NCBI RefSeq assembly: GCF_003026365.1 | Contig: NZ_PYOM01000023.1 | Location: forward strand, 1-64,000 | Length of the DNA stretch: 64,000 nucleotides | Direction: 5' to 3' | From: Photobacterium angustum | GTDB lineage: Bacteria; Pseudomonadota; Gammaproteobacteria; Enterobacterales; Vibrionaceae | Shown: piece after piece, positions 17,855 to 27,093 of the stretch | How positions within the stretch are numbered: the first letter of the stretch is position 1 | Layout of the letters: the number at the start of each line of letters is the position of its first letter | The notes under the pieces: model-generated | What the model was told of the DNA's origin: nothing | What the model saw: the letters and a program-made list of their open reading frames with translations, nothing else | The model's database searches: none | Translations under genes and position numbers: made by a program

Positions 17855-17884
17855 TAAAAAAACCGCCTCTTGCAAGGCGGTTTT
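17855..17884 (-). terminator. Rho-independent terminator of eno
   Basis: Stem AAAACCGCCT/AGGCGGTTTT with a 6-nt loop and a U-run on the minus strand, 44 nt past the eno stop. Confidence 0.9.
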
Positions 17885-17927
17885 ATTTAACCAAATTGAG
17901 TAATCTCAATCATCGCTTAATAAAAAA

Positions 17928-19229
17928 TTAAGCTTGGCCTTTAACTTCTTTAAGACCGTTGAAAGGAGCACGCTCACCTAGTGCTTCTTCGATACGGATA
18001 AGTTGGTTGTACTTAGCAACACGGTCAGAACGGCTCATAGAACCAGTTTTGATTTGACCTGCAGCAGTACCAACAGCTAGATCTGCAATAGTTGCATCTT
18101 CAGTTTCACCTGAACGGTGAGAGATAACAGCAGTGTAACCAGCATCTTTAGCCATCTTAATAGCAGCTAGAGTTTCAGTTAGAGAACCGATTTGGTTGAA
18201 CTTGATTAGGATTGAGTTAGTGATACCTTTCTCAATACCTTCAGCTAGGATCTTAGTGTTAGTAACGAATAGATCGTCACCTACTAGCTGGATCTTGTTA
18301 CCTAGTAGTTCAGTTTGGTGCTTGAAGCCATCCCAATCTGACTCGTCTAGACCGTCTTCGATAGAAACGATTGGGTATTGGTCAACTAGCTCAGCTAGGA
18401 AGTGGTTGAACTCTTCAGAAGTGAAGATACGACCTTCGCCTTTTAGGTTGTACTCTTTCTTCTCTGCGTCGTAGAACTCAGATGCAGCACAGTCCATAGC
18501 TAGTGTTACGTCTTTACCTAGCTCGTAACCAGCAGCGGCAACAGCTTCTGCGATTACTTCTAGTGCTTCAGCGTTAGACTTAAGGTTTGGAGCGAAACCA
18601 CCTTCGTCACCAACAGCTGTGTTGTAGCCTTTAGACTTAAGAACTTTAGCTAGGTTGTGGAATACTTCAGCACCGATACGTACTGCTTCTTTAAGAGTCT
18701 TAGCACCAACAGGTTGAATCATGAATTCTTGAATATCAACGTTGTTGTCTGCGTGCTCACCACCGTTGATGATGTTCATCATAGGTAGAGGCATAGAGAA
18801 CTGACCAGCAGTGCCGTTTAGCTCAGCGATGTGCTCGAATAAAGGCATGCCTTTCGCAGCAGCTGCTGCTTTTGCGTTTGCTAGAGATACAGCTAGGATT
18901 GCGTTAGCACCGAAGTTTGATTTGTTTTCAGTACCGTCTAGGTCGATCATGATTTGATCGATTTCAGCTTGGTCTTTTGCATCTTTGCCGATTAGCGCTT
19001 CAGCGATTGGACCATTTGCTGCAGCAACAGCTTTAAGAACGCCTTTACCTAGGAAACGTGACTTGTCACCATCACGAAGCTCAAGAGCTTCACGAGAACC
19101 AGTTGAAGCACCAGATGGCGCAGCAGCCATACCTACGAAACCACCTTCAAGGTGAACTTCAGCTTCAATTGTTGGGTTACCACGTGAGTCAATGATTTCA
19201 CGAGCTAGAACTTTAACGATCTTAGACAT
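17928..19229 (-). CDS. eno: Enolase (phosphopyruvate hydratase)
   Basis: Interconverts 2-phosphoglycerate and phosphoenolpyruvate; also a component of the RNA degradosome in gammaproteobacteria. The 433-aa protein has AREIIDSRGNPT near the N-terminus, GDEGGFAPN near 207, the metal ligands in AMDCAASEF, EDGLDESDW and VGDDLFVTN, and catalytic Lys in LIKFNQIGSLTETL followed by SHRSGETED. AAGAGG precedes the ATG. A terminator separates it from pyrG upstream. Confidence 0.98.
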   Translation of the reverse strand: MSKIVKVLAREIIDSRGNPTIEAEVHLEGGFVGMAAAPSGASTGSREALELRDGDKSRFLGKGVLKAVAAANGPIAEALIGKDAKDQAEIDQIMIDLDGTENKSNFGANAILAVSLANAKAAAAAKGMPLFEHIAELNGTAGQFSMPLPMMNIINGGEHADNNVDIQEFMIQPVGAKTLKEAVRIGAEVFHNLAKVLKSKGYNTAVGDEGGFAPNLKSNAEALEVIAEAVAAAGYELGKDVTLAMDCAASEFYDAEKKEYNLKGEGRIFTSEEFNHFLAELVDQYPIVSIEDGLDESDWDGFKHQTELLGNKIQLVGDDLFVTNTKILAEGIEKGITNSILIKFNQIGSLTETLAAIKMAKDAGYTAVISHRSGETEDATIADLAVGTAAGQIKTGSMSRSDRVAKYNQLIRIEEALGERAPFNGLKEVKGQA

Positions 19230-19264
19230 TGTGTTTCCTCTTGCTTTATCTTCAAATTAAAAGC

Positions 19265-19300
19265 TAAAAAAATAGCTGTAGCCATAACAACTACAGCTAT
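19265..19300 (-). terminator. Terminator between pyrG and eno
   Basis: A perfect 10-bp stem ATAGCTGTAG/CTACAGCTAT with a 9-nt loop is followed by seven U on the minus strand, 10 nt past the pyrG stop. It may be partial, letting some transcripts read into eno. Confidence 0.85.
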
Positions 19301-19309
19301 CAGTAATCC

Positions 19310-20950
19310 TTACTGGTTAAGCTCACCGCGGTGGAAATCGCCCGCCGCTTTTACAAAACCTTCAAACAATGGGTGACCATCTCGAGGTGTCGATGTGAAC
19401 TCAGGGTGGAACTGTGCAGCTACGAACCAAGGATGATTCGGAACTTCAATAATTTCAACAAGTTTCTTGTCAGCAGACAAACCAGAAACCTTTAGACCCG
19501 CTTTTTCAAGCTTAGGTAGTAAAGTATTGTTTACTTCATAACGGTGACGGTGACGCTCATGGATCGTTGGCTGACCGTATAACGTACGCGCCTTAGAACC
19601 ATCTTGTAGATGACATAACTGAGAGCCAAGACGCATTGTACCGCCTAGATCTGATTTCTCTGTACGCTCTTCAACGTTACCTTCACTATCAATCCACTCA
19701 GTAATAAGACCAACAACTGGGTGTTTTGTTTCAGCATTAAATTCAGTTGAGTGCGCATCAGCCATTTTGGCTACATTTCGAGCAAATTCGATTAGTGCTA
19801 CCTGCATACCTAAACAAATACCTAGGTATGGAATATTATTTTCACGTGCATATTGAGCTGCACGGATCTTACCTTCAACACCGCGGTCACCAAAACCACC
19901 TGGAACCAAGATTGCGTCAAGGTCAGCCAGTACTTCTGTACCTTTTGACTCAACATCTTGAGAATCGATGTATTTGATTTTTACAGATAGACGATTTTTC
20001 AGACCTGCGTGTTTAAGTGCTTCGTTAACTGATTTATATGCGTCTGGCAGTTCAATGTACTTACCAACCATTCCAATTACGACTTCAGAGGTAGGATTCG
20101 CTTCTTCATAAATAACTTGTTCCCACTCAGAAAGATCAGCTTCTGGTGCTGTAATGCCAAAACGCTTACACACTAAATCATCAAGACCTTGAGACTTAAT
20201 TAATTGTGGGATTTTGTAGATTGAATCTACATCTTTCATTGAGATAACAGCTTTTTCCTGCACGTTACAGAACAGGGCAATTTTTGCACGCTCATTTGCA
20301 GGGATCATACGATCAGAACGACACACTAAGATGTCTGGCTGAATACCAATAGAAAGAAGCTCTTTTACTGAGTGCTGAGTTGGCTTAGTTTTCACTTCGC
20401 CAGCCGCGGCTAGGTAAGGAACAAGTGTCAAGTGCATGAACATGGTGTTCTCACGACCTTGCTCTACTGCTAATTGACGAATAGCTTCCATAAATGGGAG
20501 TGATTCAATATCACCTACAGTACCGCCTACTTCAACGATTGCAACATCATGACCTTCAGCACCCGCTAATACGCGAGATTTGATTTCATTCGTGATATGA
20601 GGAATTACCTGAATCGTTGCACCTAAGTAATCACCACGACGCTCTTTGCGTAATACGTCTGCGTACACACGACCAGCTGTAAAGTTATTACGCTTAGTCA
20701 TCTTGGTACGAATAAAACGCTCGTAGTGACCTAAGTCTAGGTCAGTCTCTGCACCGTCTTCCGTAACGAATACTTCGCCGTGTTGAGTTGGGCTCATTGT
20801 GCCTGGATCAACGTTAATGTAAGGGTCAAGCTTCATCATAGTCACGTTAAGACCACGCGCTTCTAAAATCGCTGCAAGTGATGCAGCAGCAATGCCTTTA
20901 CCTAGAGAGGAAACTACTCCGCCCGTAACAAAAATGTAATTCGTAGTCAT
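19310..20950 (-). CDS. pyrG: CTP synthase
   Basis: Makes CTP from UTP, ATP and glutamine. The 546-aa protein has an N-terminal synthetase domain (IFVTGGVVSSLGKGI near 6-20, MKLDPYINVDPGTMSP) and a C-terminal glutamine amidotransferase with PYLGICLGMQ (nucleophile Cys near 380) and AAQFHPEFTS. The ATG at 20950 gives the standard N-terminus MTTNYIFVTGG; an in-frame extension back to 21028 carries no family sequence. Confidence 0.97.
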   Translation of the reverse strand: MTTNYIFVTGGVVSSLGKGIAAASLAAILEARGLNVTMMKLDPYINVDPGTMSPTQHGEVFVTEDGAETDLDLGHYERFIRTKMTKRNNFTAGRVYADVLRKERRGDYLGATIQVIPHITNEIKSRVLAGAEGHDVAIVEVGGTVGDIESLPFMEAIRQLAVEQGRENTMFMHLTLVPYLAAAGEVKTKPTQHSVKELLSIGIQPDILVCRSDRMIPANERAKIALFCNVQEKAVISMKDVDSIYKIPQLIKSQGLDDLVCKRFGITAPEADLSEWEQVIYEEANPTSEVVIGMVGKYIELPDAYKSVNEALKHAGLKNRLSVKIKYIDSQDVESKGTEVLADLDAILVPGGFGDRGVEGKIRAAQYARENNIPYLGICLGMQVALIEFARNVAKMADAHSTEFNAETKHPVVGLITEWIDSEGNVEERTEKSDLGGTMRLGSQLCHLQDGSKARTLYGQPTIHERHRHRYEVNNTLLPKLEKAGLKVSGLSADKKLVEIIEVPNHPWFVAAQFHPEFTSTPRDGHPLFEGFVKAAGDFHRGELNQ

Positions 20951-21001
20951 GTTTAACCTGGAAGATTGGTGTAGAGGATAAATGTATCTGGACGGGAAAT
21001 T

Positions 21002-21030
21002 AGTATACCAGACACCATTTATCGCCACAA
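21002..21030 (-). promoter_or_regulatory. Probable pyrG promoter (extended -10)
   Basis: Minus-strand TTGTGG (21030-21025), a 17-nt spacer and TATACT (21007-21002), preceded by TGG, give an extended -10 promoter about 50 nt upstream of the pyrG ATG. Confidence 0.55.
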
Positions 21031-21168
21031 CGTGAAAACTATCACACCGCCATTTGATTTTTTTTGCTTCAAATCAAGTAAGCGTTATGCCACTGAAATA
21101 TCAAGCTTTAACAACCAAAAAGATACCAAAAAGGTATAATACATTTAAAAATCATGCCTGAATTTTAA

Positions 21169-21981
21169 TTACTGGTTTTTACTTTCTTTCTCTTTAACGC
21201 TATTCCATGCTTCATCTAGCTCAGTTAATGAACACTGACTAATGATCTTCCCTTGTTCTAGCACATTTTCTTCCACTTGGCGAAAACGCTTTTCAAATTT
21301 TTTATTGGCTTTTTGTAATGCCAATTCTGGTTTTACTTTTAAATGACGACTCAAATTCACCACAGAAAATAGTAAATCACCAAGCTCTTCTTCTATTCGT
21401 TGTTGTTCTGGCACCACTTGAATCACTTCGTCCATCACTTCATCAAGCTCTTCTTTTACCTTATCAACCACTGGTGCTAATTCATCCCAATCAAAACCAA
21501 CATTCGCGCAGCGTTTTTGAATTTTATCAGCACGCATTAATGCCGGTAGTGCGTTTGGAATATTGGCAAGCAAGCTCACATCTTGCTCTTTGGCTGCGCG
21601 CTCTTTGGCTTTTTCTGCTTCCCAGTTTTGTTGAACAGCTGCTTCATCATCAAAATCAGCATCACTAAAAACATGGGGATGGCGACGAACCAGCTTTTCA
21701 CTTATGCCAGCCACTACATCATCAAATTCAAACAACCCTTGCTCTTTTGCCATCTGACTATAAAAAACAACTTGGAACAGTAAATCACCTAATTCTTCTT
21801 TTACATCATTCCAGTTTTTCTGCTCGATGGCATCGGCCACTTCATAGGCTTCTTCAAGGGTATAGGGAACGATTGAATCAAAGGTTTGTTTCAAATCCCA
21901 CGGACAACCACGTTGTGGGTCTCGCAACTGAGACATAATTGCTAATAATTGTTCCATCTGAGATGCTTTTTTATTATCCAT
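21169..21981 (-). CDS. mazG: Nucleoside triphosphate pyrophosphohydrolase MazG
   Basis: Hydrolyses NTPs and dNTPs to monophosphates and can lower ppGpp. The 270-aa protein has two MazG repeats: CPWDLKQTFDSIVPYTLEEAYEVADAI with EELGDLLFQVVFYS in the first half, and EELGDLLFSVVNLSRHL in the second. The E-x-x-E and E-x-x-D metal ligands are present. It lies between pyrG and the islet upstream of relA. Confidence 0.95.
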   Translation of the reverse strand: MDNKKASQMEQLLAIMSQLRDPQRGCPWDLKQTFDSIVPYTLEEAYEVADAIEQKNWNDVKEELGDLLFQVVFYSQMAKEQGLFEFDDVVAGISEKLVRRHPHVFSDADFDDEAAVQQNWEAEKAKERAAKEQDVSLLANIPNALPALMRADKIQKRCANVGFDWDELAPVVDKVKEELDEVMDEVIQVVPEQQRIEEELGDLLFSVVNLSRHLKVKPELALQKANKKFEKRFRQVEENVLEQGKIISQCSLTELDEAWNSVKEKESKNQ

Positions 21982-21994
21982 ACCACTAACCCTT

Positions 21995-22032
21995 TAAAAA
22001 TGGCGCTTTAAAGATCTAACTTTAAAGCGCCA
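21995..22032 (-). terminator. Terminator of the His-rich islet
   Basis: Perfect 13-bp arms TGGCGCTTTAAAG/CTTTAAAGCGCCA (22001-22013 and 22020-22032) are followed by TTTTT on the minus strand. It lies upstream of mazG and would stop transcription coming from the islet. Confidence 0.85.
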
Positions 22033-22083
22033 AAACTTCGATAGTTAATACTAGAAAACTAATTTAGAAATTCATAGCAACGA

Positions 22084-22398
22084 TCAATCGTCATGTTGGC
22101 AATACTCATGTTGCTTATGATGATGAGCTTTAGCGTGATCACAATTTTCATGTTGATTATCGCCATCATAATAGTGATTCTCACATCGATGTTGATGTGA
22201 CTCATGGCGATGGTGTCTGCACCCTTGATGATGTGATTCATGATGTTGGCAATCAGAGTGATGAGAGCTTGTATGATTAAAAGAATCTACGTTAGAAGAC
22301 TCTGCTAACGCATAGTGTGGCAACAGACATGACATTAACAATAGCAATCCTGTTGTAAGACCTTTACCTGTGATCAGGTTTAATACATTCGATTTCAT
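22084..22398 (-). CDS. Secreted histidine/cysteine-rich small protein, putative metal binder
   Basis: I do not recognise a named family. The 104-aa protein has a Sec-type signal peptide (hydrophobic TTGLLLLMSCLLPHYALA, likely cut before ESS near residue 33). The mature part of about 72 residues holds about 20 His and 5 Cys in HH, HHH and CxHH clusters. Such composition suits periplasmic binding of Zn, Cu or Ni, which is inference. AAGGGGG precedes the ATG. It is the last of three small minus-strand genes, followed by a strong terminator. Confidence 0.75.
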   Translation of the reverse strand: MKSNVLNLITGKGLTTGLLLLMSCLLPHYALAESSNVDSFNHTSSHHSDCQHHESHHQGCRHHRHESHQHRCENHYYDGDNQHENCDHAKAHHHKQHEYCQHDD

Positions 22399-22412
22399 AA
22401 TACCCCCTTTAA

Positions 22413-22601
22413 TTATTTAAACGTTACTTTATCTGCACCCACTTTCATTCCCTGCAGACAAAGAATAAAAAACAGCAATTGTTTGATTTCATCACTAGGT
22501 ACATTGACAAAATTATTATCAGGAATAAGAAACATTGAAATAAGTAATAAAACACTCGCAACACTATTTTTAGTTAATAGTTTTAATAGTAAATTTTTCA
22601 T
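22413..22601 (-). CDS. Hypothetical small hydrophobic protein
   Basis: The 62-aa product has a Lys-rich start, a hydrophobic segment near 15-27 (VASVLLLISMFLI) and a second weaker one near 42-50. No family is recognised. It is placed as a gene because it has AAGAGA upstream, lies only 14 nt from the His-rich gene on the same strand and fills the islet. Codon evidence is weak at this length. Confidence 0.45.
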   Translation of the reverse strand: MKNLLLKLLTKNSVASVLLLISMFLIPDNNFVNVPSDEIKQLLFFILCLQGMKVGADKVTFK

Positions 22602-22746
22602 AATAGTTCTCTTGCCGCTTTATTAATAAAGCAACATCATTAATTAATAACAACTATCACTCATCCATATAATTTAGATGGGATAATTACTTTGTTAAAT
22701 TAACACTTATTTTGAATCCAACTCAGATCCAGAAATAAGTAAACTA

Positions 22747-23139
22747 TTAAGCAATAGGAGGGCGATAAATTGATTTTATAACGGCAAGAACAAGCGACTC
22801 TTGAAGGTATTCAATCGGTAACAGCTTACTAACGCGAGCTATAATGAGTGGAGGAAAAGAGAGTAGATGAAATGGATTACTACCAGTACGAGGCAATACT
22901 CGACAACATGAACATTGTGAACAGTCACTACAACCGTTATCACATTGTAAACTGCAGTGATGAGATTGTTGAGTAGCTGTCTGCTGGTTTTGCAGTTCGT
23001 TCTTGATATCAATATCTAAATTAACTGCATTAGATACTTGAACATTTTGACTCATATACGCAGCATTTACACTACTACCTAACAGTAATATTGCTATAAA
23101 TAATGCATATAATATTTTATGTAATTGAGATAAATACAT
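22747..23139 (-). CDS. Exported cysteine-rich small protein, possibly metal-responsive
   Basis: The 130-aa protein starts with a signal peptide (YALFIAILLLGSSVNAA), then a Gln/Asn-rich stretch, then the cluster HHCSLQCDNGCSDCSQCSCCR with eight Cys within about 20 residues. It ends in a hydrophobic half and a terminal IYRPPIA. A C-terminal RPP tail is seen in small proteins encoded beside copper-efflux operons in marine gammaproteobacteria; that link is from memory and not tested. Its ribosome site is weak. First gene of the islet. Confidence 0.65.
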   Translation of the reverse strand: MYLSQLHKILYALFIAILLLGSSVNAAYMSQNVQVSNAVNLDIDIKNELQNQQTATQQSHHCSLQCDNGCSDCSQCSCCRVLPRTGSNPFHLLSFPPLIIARVSKLLPIEYLQESLVLAVIKSIYRPPIA

Positions 23140-23296
23140 ACTGAGTCTTTATTTTTAAGTTAATAGAATACTATCGGTCTATTATATATGAGTCAACATT
23201 AAGTCTTGTTTTAGATCATTAAATAAATAAAGAAATGAATTATTTTATATAATATATTAGTGTTAAATAACTGCTACCACTCATTATATTGTATAA

Positions 23297-23323
23297 ATAA
23301 AAAGGGAAGCATAATGCTCCCCT
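23297..23323 (-). terminator. Rho-independent terminator of relA
   Basis: The 8-bp stem GGGGAGCA/TGCTTCCC (one G-U pair, 3-nt loop) with a U-run on the minus strand lies 25 nt past the relA stop. Confidence 0.85.
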
Positions 23324-23347
23324 TAATTTTTATCTTTAATCAGTTAA

Positions 23348-25582
23348 TTAACCGTATAAACGTTTAGCCTCAGCGACATCTTTAACTTGTTCAATGCGTT
23401 TAAGTACACGACCTAACACTTCTAGATCAGTTAATTCAAGCTCAAAGTCCATGATAGACATTTGCTTTTTATAATCAACTCGGCTTTTCATTCCCGCTAC
23501 TTTTACTTTTTCATTCATTAAAGTATTGGTTAATTCTTTCAATAAGCCATTGCGCTCAGAAGCCGTCACACGCACGGTAATTGTATAGTTACCGACAAAA
23601 CCACCGCCCCAAACCGTATCAATAATACGCTCTGGCGCATGGTGACGAAGCTCTTCAAGCTGCTCACAATCCATACGGTGAACAGAAATACCACGGCCTT
23701 GTGTAACAAAACCTTGAATATCATCGCCAGGAATAGGCTGACAACAACGAGCAAGGTGAGTCATCAGATTATCAACACCTTCAACAACAACTGCATCACG
23801 TTGTGGTTTTTTATGACTTGTTGCTTGCTTATTGCTTGCCTCAGATAGCTTTTCTAAAAGCTGCTGATCTTCTTCTTCAGCAGTGGGTTTATTCACTAAC
23901 GCATTAATATGGTTAATCACCTGATTAATACGTAAATCACCACTACCAATCCCTGCATATAGCTCTTCAGGCGATTTCACATTAAAACGTTTTGCCGCAT
24001 AGTATTGCGCATCTTTTAATGTTGCATGAATTTTTACCAGCTCTGCTTCTAAGATCTCTTTACCCGCAATAATATTCTTATCACGATCTTGCTTACGGAA
24101 CCACGCATGAACTTTGGCACGAGCACGGCTAGATGTCACAAATCCTAAATTCGGATTTAACCAATCTCGTGACGGATTCGGCTCTTTTTGAGTGATGATC
24201 TCAACTTGATCGCCCATTTGAAGATGATAAGTGAAAGGTACAATACGCCCTTCTACTTTGGCACCAATACAACGGTGACCCACTTCAGAGTGAATATGAT
24301 AAGCAAAATCAAGCGGTGTCGCATTCGATGGCAAGTCAACCACATCCCCTTTTGGGGTGAAAGCATAAACGCGATCATCAAATACCTGACTACGAAGCTC
24401 ATCCAGCATTTCGCCAGAATCTGACATTTCTTCTTGCCATGCTAATAGCTTACGTAGCCAATTAATTTTTTCATCATAAGCCGATTGTGCACCACCTGAT
24501 GCTGTACCTTCTTTATACTTCCAGTGTGCCGCAACCCCTAATTCAGACTCTTCATGCATTTGCTTAGTACGGATCTGAATCTCAATGGTTTTACCTTCAG
24601 GGCCTAACACCACAGTGTGGATAGACTGGTAACCATTAGGTTTTGGGTTGGCAACATAGTCATCAAACTCTTTCGGTAAGTGACGGTATTTGGTGTGCAC
24701 CACACCTAATGCGGCGTAACAGTCTTGTAGCTCTTCAGCAACAATACGTACCGCTCGAACATCAAAAAGCTCATCAAATTCCAAGCTTTTCTTCTGCATT
24801 TTGCGCCAAATGCTGTAAATATGCTTAGGACGACCTTGCACTTCTGCACGGATATTTGATGCTTTCATCGCGTCGGATAAATCATCAACAAAATGAGTAA
24901 TGTAATCTTCACGATCAATACGACGCTCAGATAACTGCTTAGCAATTTGCTTGTAGGTATCAGGATGCTGATAACGGAAAGCGTAATCTTCAATTTCCCA
25001 TTTAAGCTGACCAATACCAAGACGGTTTGCTAATGGTGCATAAATGTTGGCACATTCTTGCGCTGCAGCTCGGCGTACTTCATCTGGCTGATCTTTAACT
25101 TCACGTAAATTACAGATTCGTTCAGCTAATTTAATAACCACGCAACGGAAATCATCAACCATTGACAGTAACATGCGTCGAATATTATCCACCTGCGCAG
25201 CTTGCGCAGTTTCTTCCGCCGTTGATTTTAACTGGCTGATTGCACACATTTGTTCAACACCTTGAACTAAATGTAAAATCGTCCCGCTATATTCTTCTTT
25301 TAGCGCGTCAGTGCTATAACAACCGCCTTCCACTAATGGGTATAGCAAGGCTGCAATTAACGTATCGGCATCCATACTCAAGGTGACAAGGATTTCAACT
25401 AGCTCACGACCACGCCACAAAAGTAACGGACCGTTTTCTTGTTCAGCGGCAAGTTCAATACAACGCTGATATGTTCCTTCTATCCGACTCGATACTTTAG
25501 CATCTTGACGTAAACTCTCGACCCACGAGACAAGCTCAAATGTGGTATTTTCCTTTAAATGCGCACCGCGAACTGCGACCAT
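23348..25582 (-). CDS. relA: (p)ppGpp synthetase RelA
   Basis: Ribosome-bound synthetase that makes (p)ppGpp when uncharged tRNA enters the A site. The 744-aa protein has a degenerate hydrolase domain (the HD pair is absent; LLYPLVEGG replaces it), a synthetase domain with RPKHIYSIWRKMQKK and the EFDDYVANPKPNGYQSIHT site, a TGS domain (AFTPKGDVVDLPSNATPLDFAY), a Cys-bearing zinc-finger region (ARCCQPIPGDDI), and a C-terminal ACT domain. RelA-type inactive hydrolase with an ExDD site separates it from SpoT. Confidence 0.97.
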   Translation of the reverse strand: MVAVRGAHLKENTTFELVSWVESLRQDAKVSSRIEGTYQRCIELAAEQENGPLLLWRGRELVEILVTLSMDADTLIAALLYPLVEGGCYSTDALKEEYSGTILHLVQGVEQMCAISQLKSTAEETAQAAQVDNIRRMLLSMVDDFRCVVIKLAERICNLREVKDQPDEVRRAAAQECANIYAPLANRLGIGQLKWEIEDYAFRYQHPDTYKQIAKQLSERRIDREDYITHFVDDLSDAMKASNIRAEVQGRPKHIYSIWRKMQKKSLEFDELFDVRAVRIVAEELQDCYAALGVVHTKYRHLPKEFDDYVANPKPNGYQSIHTVVLGPEGKTIEIQIRTKQMHEESELGVAAHWKYKEGTASGGAQSAYDEKINWLRKLLAWQEEMSDSGEMLDELRSQVFDDRVYAFTPKGDVVDLPSNATPLDFAYHIHSEVGHRCIGAKVEGRIVPFTYHLQMGDQVEIITQKEPNPSRDWLNPNLGFVTSSRARAKVHAWFRKQDRDKNIIAGKEILEAELVKIHATLKDAQYYAAKRFNVKSPEELYAGIGSGDLRINQVINHINALVNKPTAEEEDQQLLEKLSEASNKQATSHKKPQRDAVVVEGVDNLMTHLARCCQPIPGDDIQGFVTQGRGISVHRMDCEQLEELRHHAPERIIDTVWGGGFVGNYTITVRVTASERNGLLKELTNTLMNEKVKVAGMKSRVDYKKQMSIMDFELELTDLEVLGRVLKRIEQVKDVAEAKRLYG

Positions 25583-25650
25583 GTTTCTATCCTGTTTTCT
25601 CTGAATACCGATGATTGTCTTACATCACATTGCTATTTTTTTTATGGTGA

Positions 25651-26973
25651 TTAGCTTTTAACAAACAACGCCATTGATTCTAAATGCCCTGTATGAGGAA
25701 ACATATCCATCATACCAAGACGTGCCAACTTATACCCTTGCTGCAACAACATTTGACTATCACGAGCCAATGTTGCTGGATTACATGATACATAGACCAC
25801 TTTGCTTGGCGCTAAATTTACAATATGTTGCATCACGCCAGCCGCCCCTGCTCGTGCTGGGTCTAATAAAATCTTATCAAATTGCTCTTGCGCCCACACT
25901 AGTTTCGTTACATCTTCATCCAAATTTGCTTGATAAAATGTTGCGTTATCTAGACCATTCGCTGCCGCATTAGCAGTTGCTCGCGCGACCATTTCATCAA
26001 CACCTTCTACGCCGACTACCGCTTTCGCTCGTCTTGCCAGCGGAAGGCTGAAATTGCCTAGTCCACAGAATAAATCGAGTACCCTATCCTGCGGCTGAAT
26101 ATCAAGCCAATTGATGGCTTGTTCAACCATTTTAACGTTAACGTCTCGATTAACCTGAATGAAATCTTTTGGTGAGAACGTCAGTCTTACATCGTCAATA
26201 TCGTAGTACGGTTGCTCACCTAATACATGATCAAGCTCATCTGACGATGGCGCTAAAAATAGCATCAATGCATGTTCAGTTGCGAAAGCTTTAATCGCTG
26301 CAAGATCGTTGTCATTAAACGGCTGCAAATGACGAATTAACAAGACGCGACCATTATCCGCATTAACCAATTCTATATGGCCGACATGCTTACGTCCTTT
26401 AAGATTGCTTAACAGTTCGCGTAATGGCGGTAACAAATCATTAAGTGTGGTCGCCAAAACAGGACAAGCATTCACATCAACAATATCTTTACTCTGTTTT
26501 TTACGAAAGCCAAATACCATTTTGCCATTAGGTAACATGCGGACACTAAAGCGTGCACAGCGACGGTAATGTTCACTTTGCCCAACAATAGGTTCAACTT
26601 GTGTTGCATCGTCTTTTTCTGTGATCGCAAATTTCGCCATCAATTCACTTAGTGCCTGTTGTTTGGCGATAACTTGACCTTGGTGGGATAAATGTTGCAA
26701 GTTACAACCGCCACACTGGTCATAGATTGGACAATGAGGTTTAATACGCGCAGTACTGTCTTTTAAACGTTTGATCACGCGAGCTCGGGCATAATTTTTT
26801 TTGTCTTCCGTCAATTGCACAACAACGGTTTCATCGGGTAATGCACCATCAATGAAAACAGGTTTATTGTTCAAATGGCCGATGCCAGCACCGATATGAT
26901 CTAAACGGCTGATAGTTATTTCTTTATGCTTGGTATCGGTTTTACGTTTTTGAGGCTTAAAAAAGCGTGCCAT
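25651..26973 (-). CDS. rlmD: 23S rRNA (uracil(1939)-C5)-methyltransferase RlmD
   Basis: Methylates U1939 of 23S rRNA using SAM. The 440-aa protein has an N-terminal TRAM domain, the iron-sulfur cysteines in HCPIYDQCGGCNLQHL near 80-95 with a further Cys near 163, SAM-binding DLFCGLGNFSLPLA near 300, and the nucleophile in VYVSCNPATLARD near 395. It is probably co-transcribed with relA, 68 nt away, and diverges from barA. Confidence 0.95.
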   Translation of the reverse strand: MARFFKPQKRKTDTKHKEITISRLDHIGAGIGHLNNKPVFIDGALPDETVVVQLTEDKKNYARARVIKRLKDSTARIKPHCPIYDQCGGCNLQHLSHQGQVIAKQQALSELMAKFAITEKDDATQVEPIVGQSEHYRRCARFSVRMLPNGKMVFGFRKKQSKDIVDVNACPVLATTLNDLLPPLRELLSNLKGRKHVGHIELVNADNGRVLLIRHLQPFNDNDLAAIKAFATEHALMLFLAPSSDELDHVLGEQPYYDIDDVRLTFSPKDFIQVNRDVNVKMVEQAINWLDIQPQDRVLDLFCGLGNFSLPLARRAKAVVGVEGVDEMVARATANAAANGLDNATFYQANLDEDVTKLVWAQEQFDKILLDPARAGAAGVMQHIVNLAPSKVVYVSCNPATLARDSQMLLQQGYKLARLGMMDMFPHTGHLESMALFVKS

Positions 26974-27093
26974 AAAATTTTGCTCACTGTTCAGGCATTG
27001 AGTATTTGTCGAACAGCACTGATTTCTTTAATCTAGTGCTACTGATGGGAGCTAATTCTCCCACAGATTTGTCTGCTTGTAATTAAGAGAACC

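Noticed and set aside
22059..22241. 60-aa Met/Ile-rich frame inside the His-rich gene
   Set aside because: Same strand but another frame of the His-codon-rich sequence (CAT read as ATC/TCA); the annotated frame has the RBS and signal peptide.
25674..25973. 99-aa plus-strand frame in rlmD
   Set aside because: Antisense to the conserved catalytic part of rlmD.
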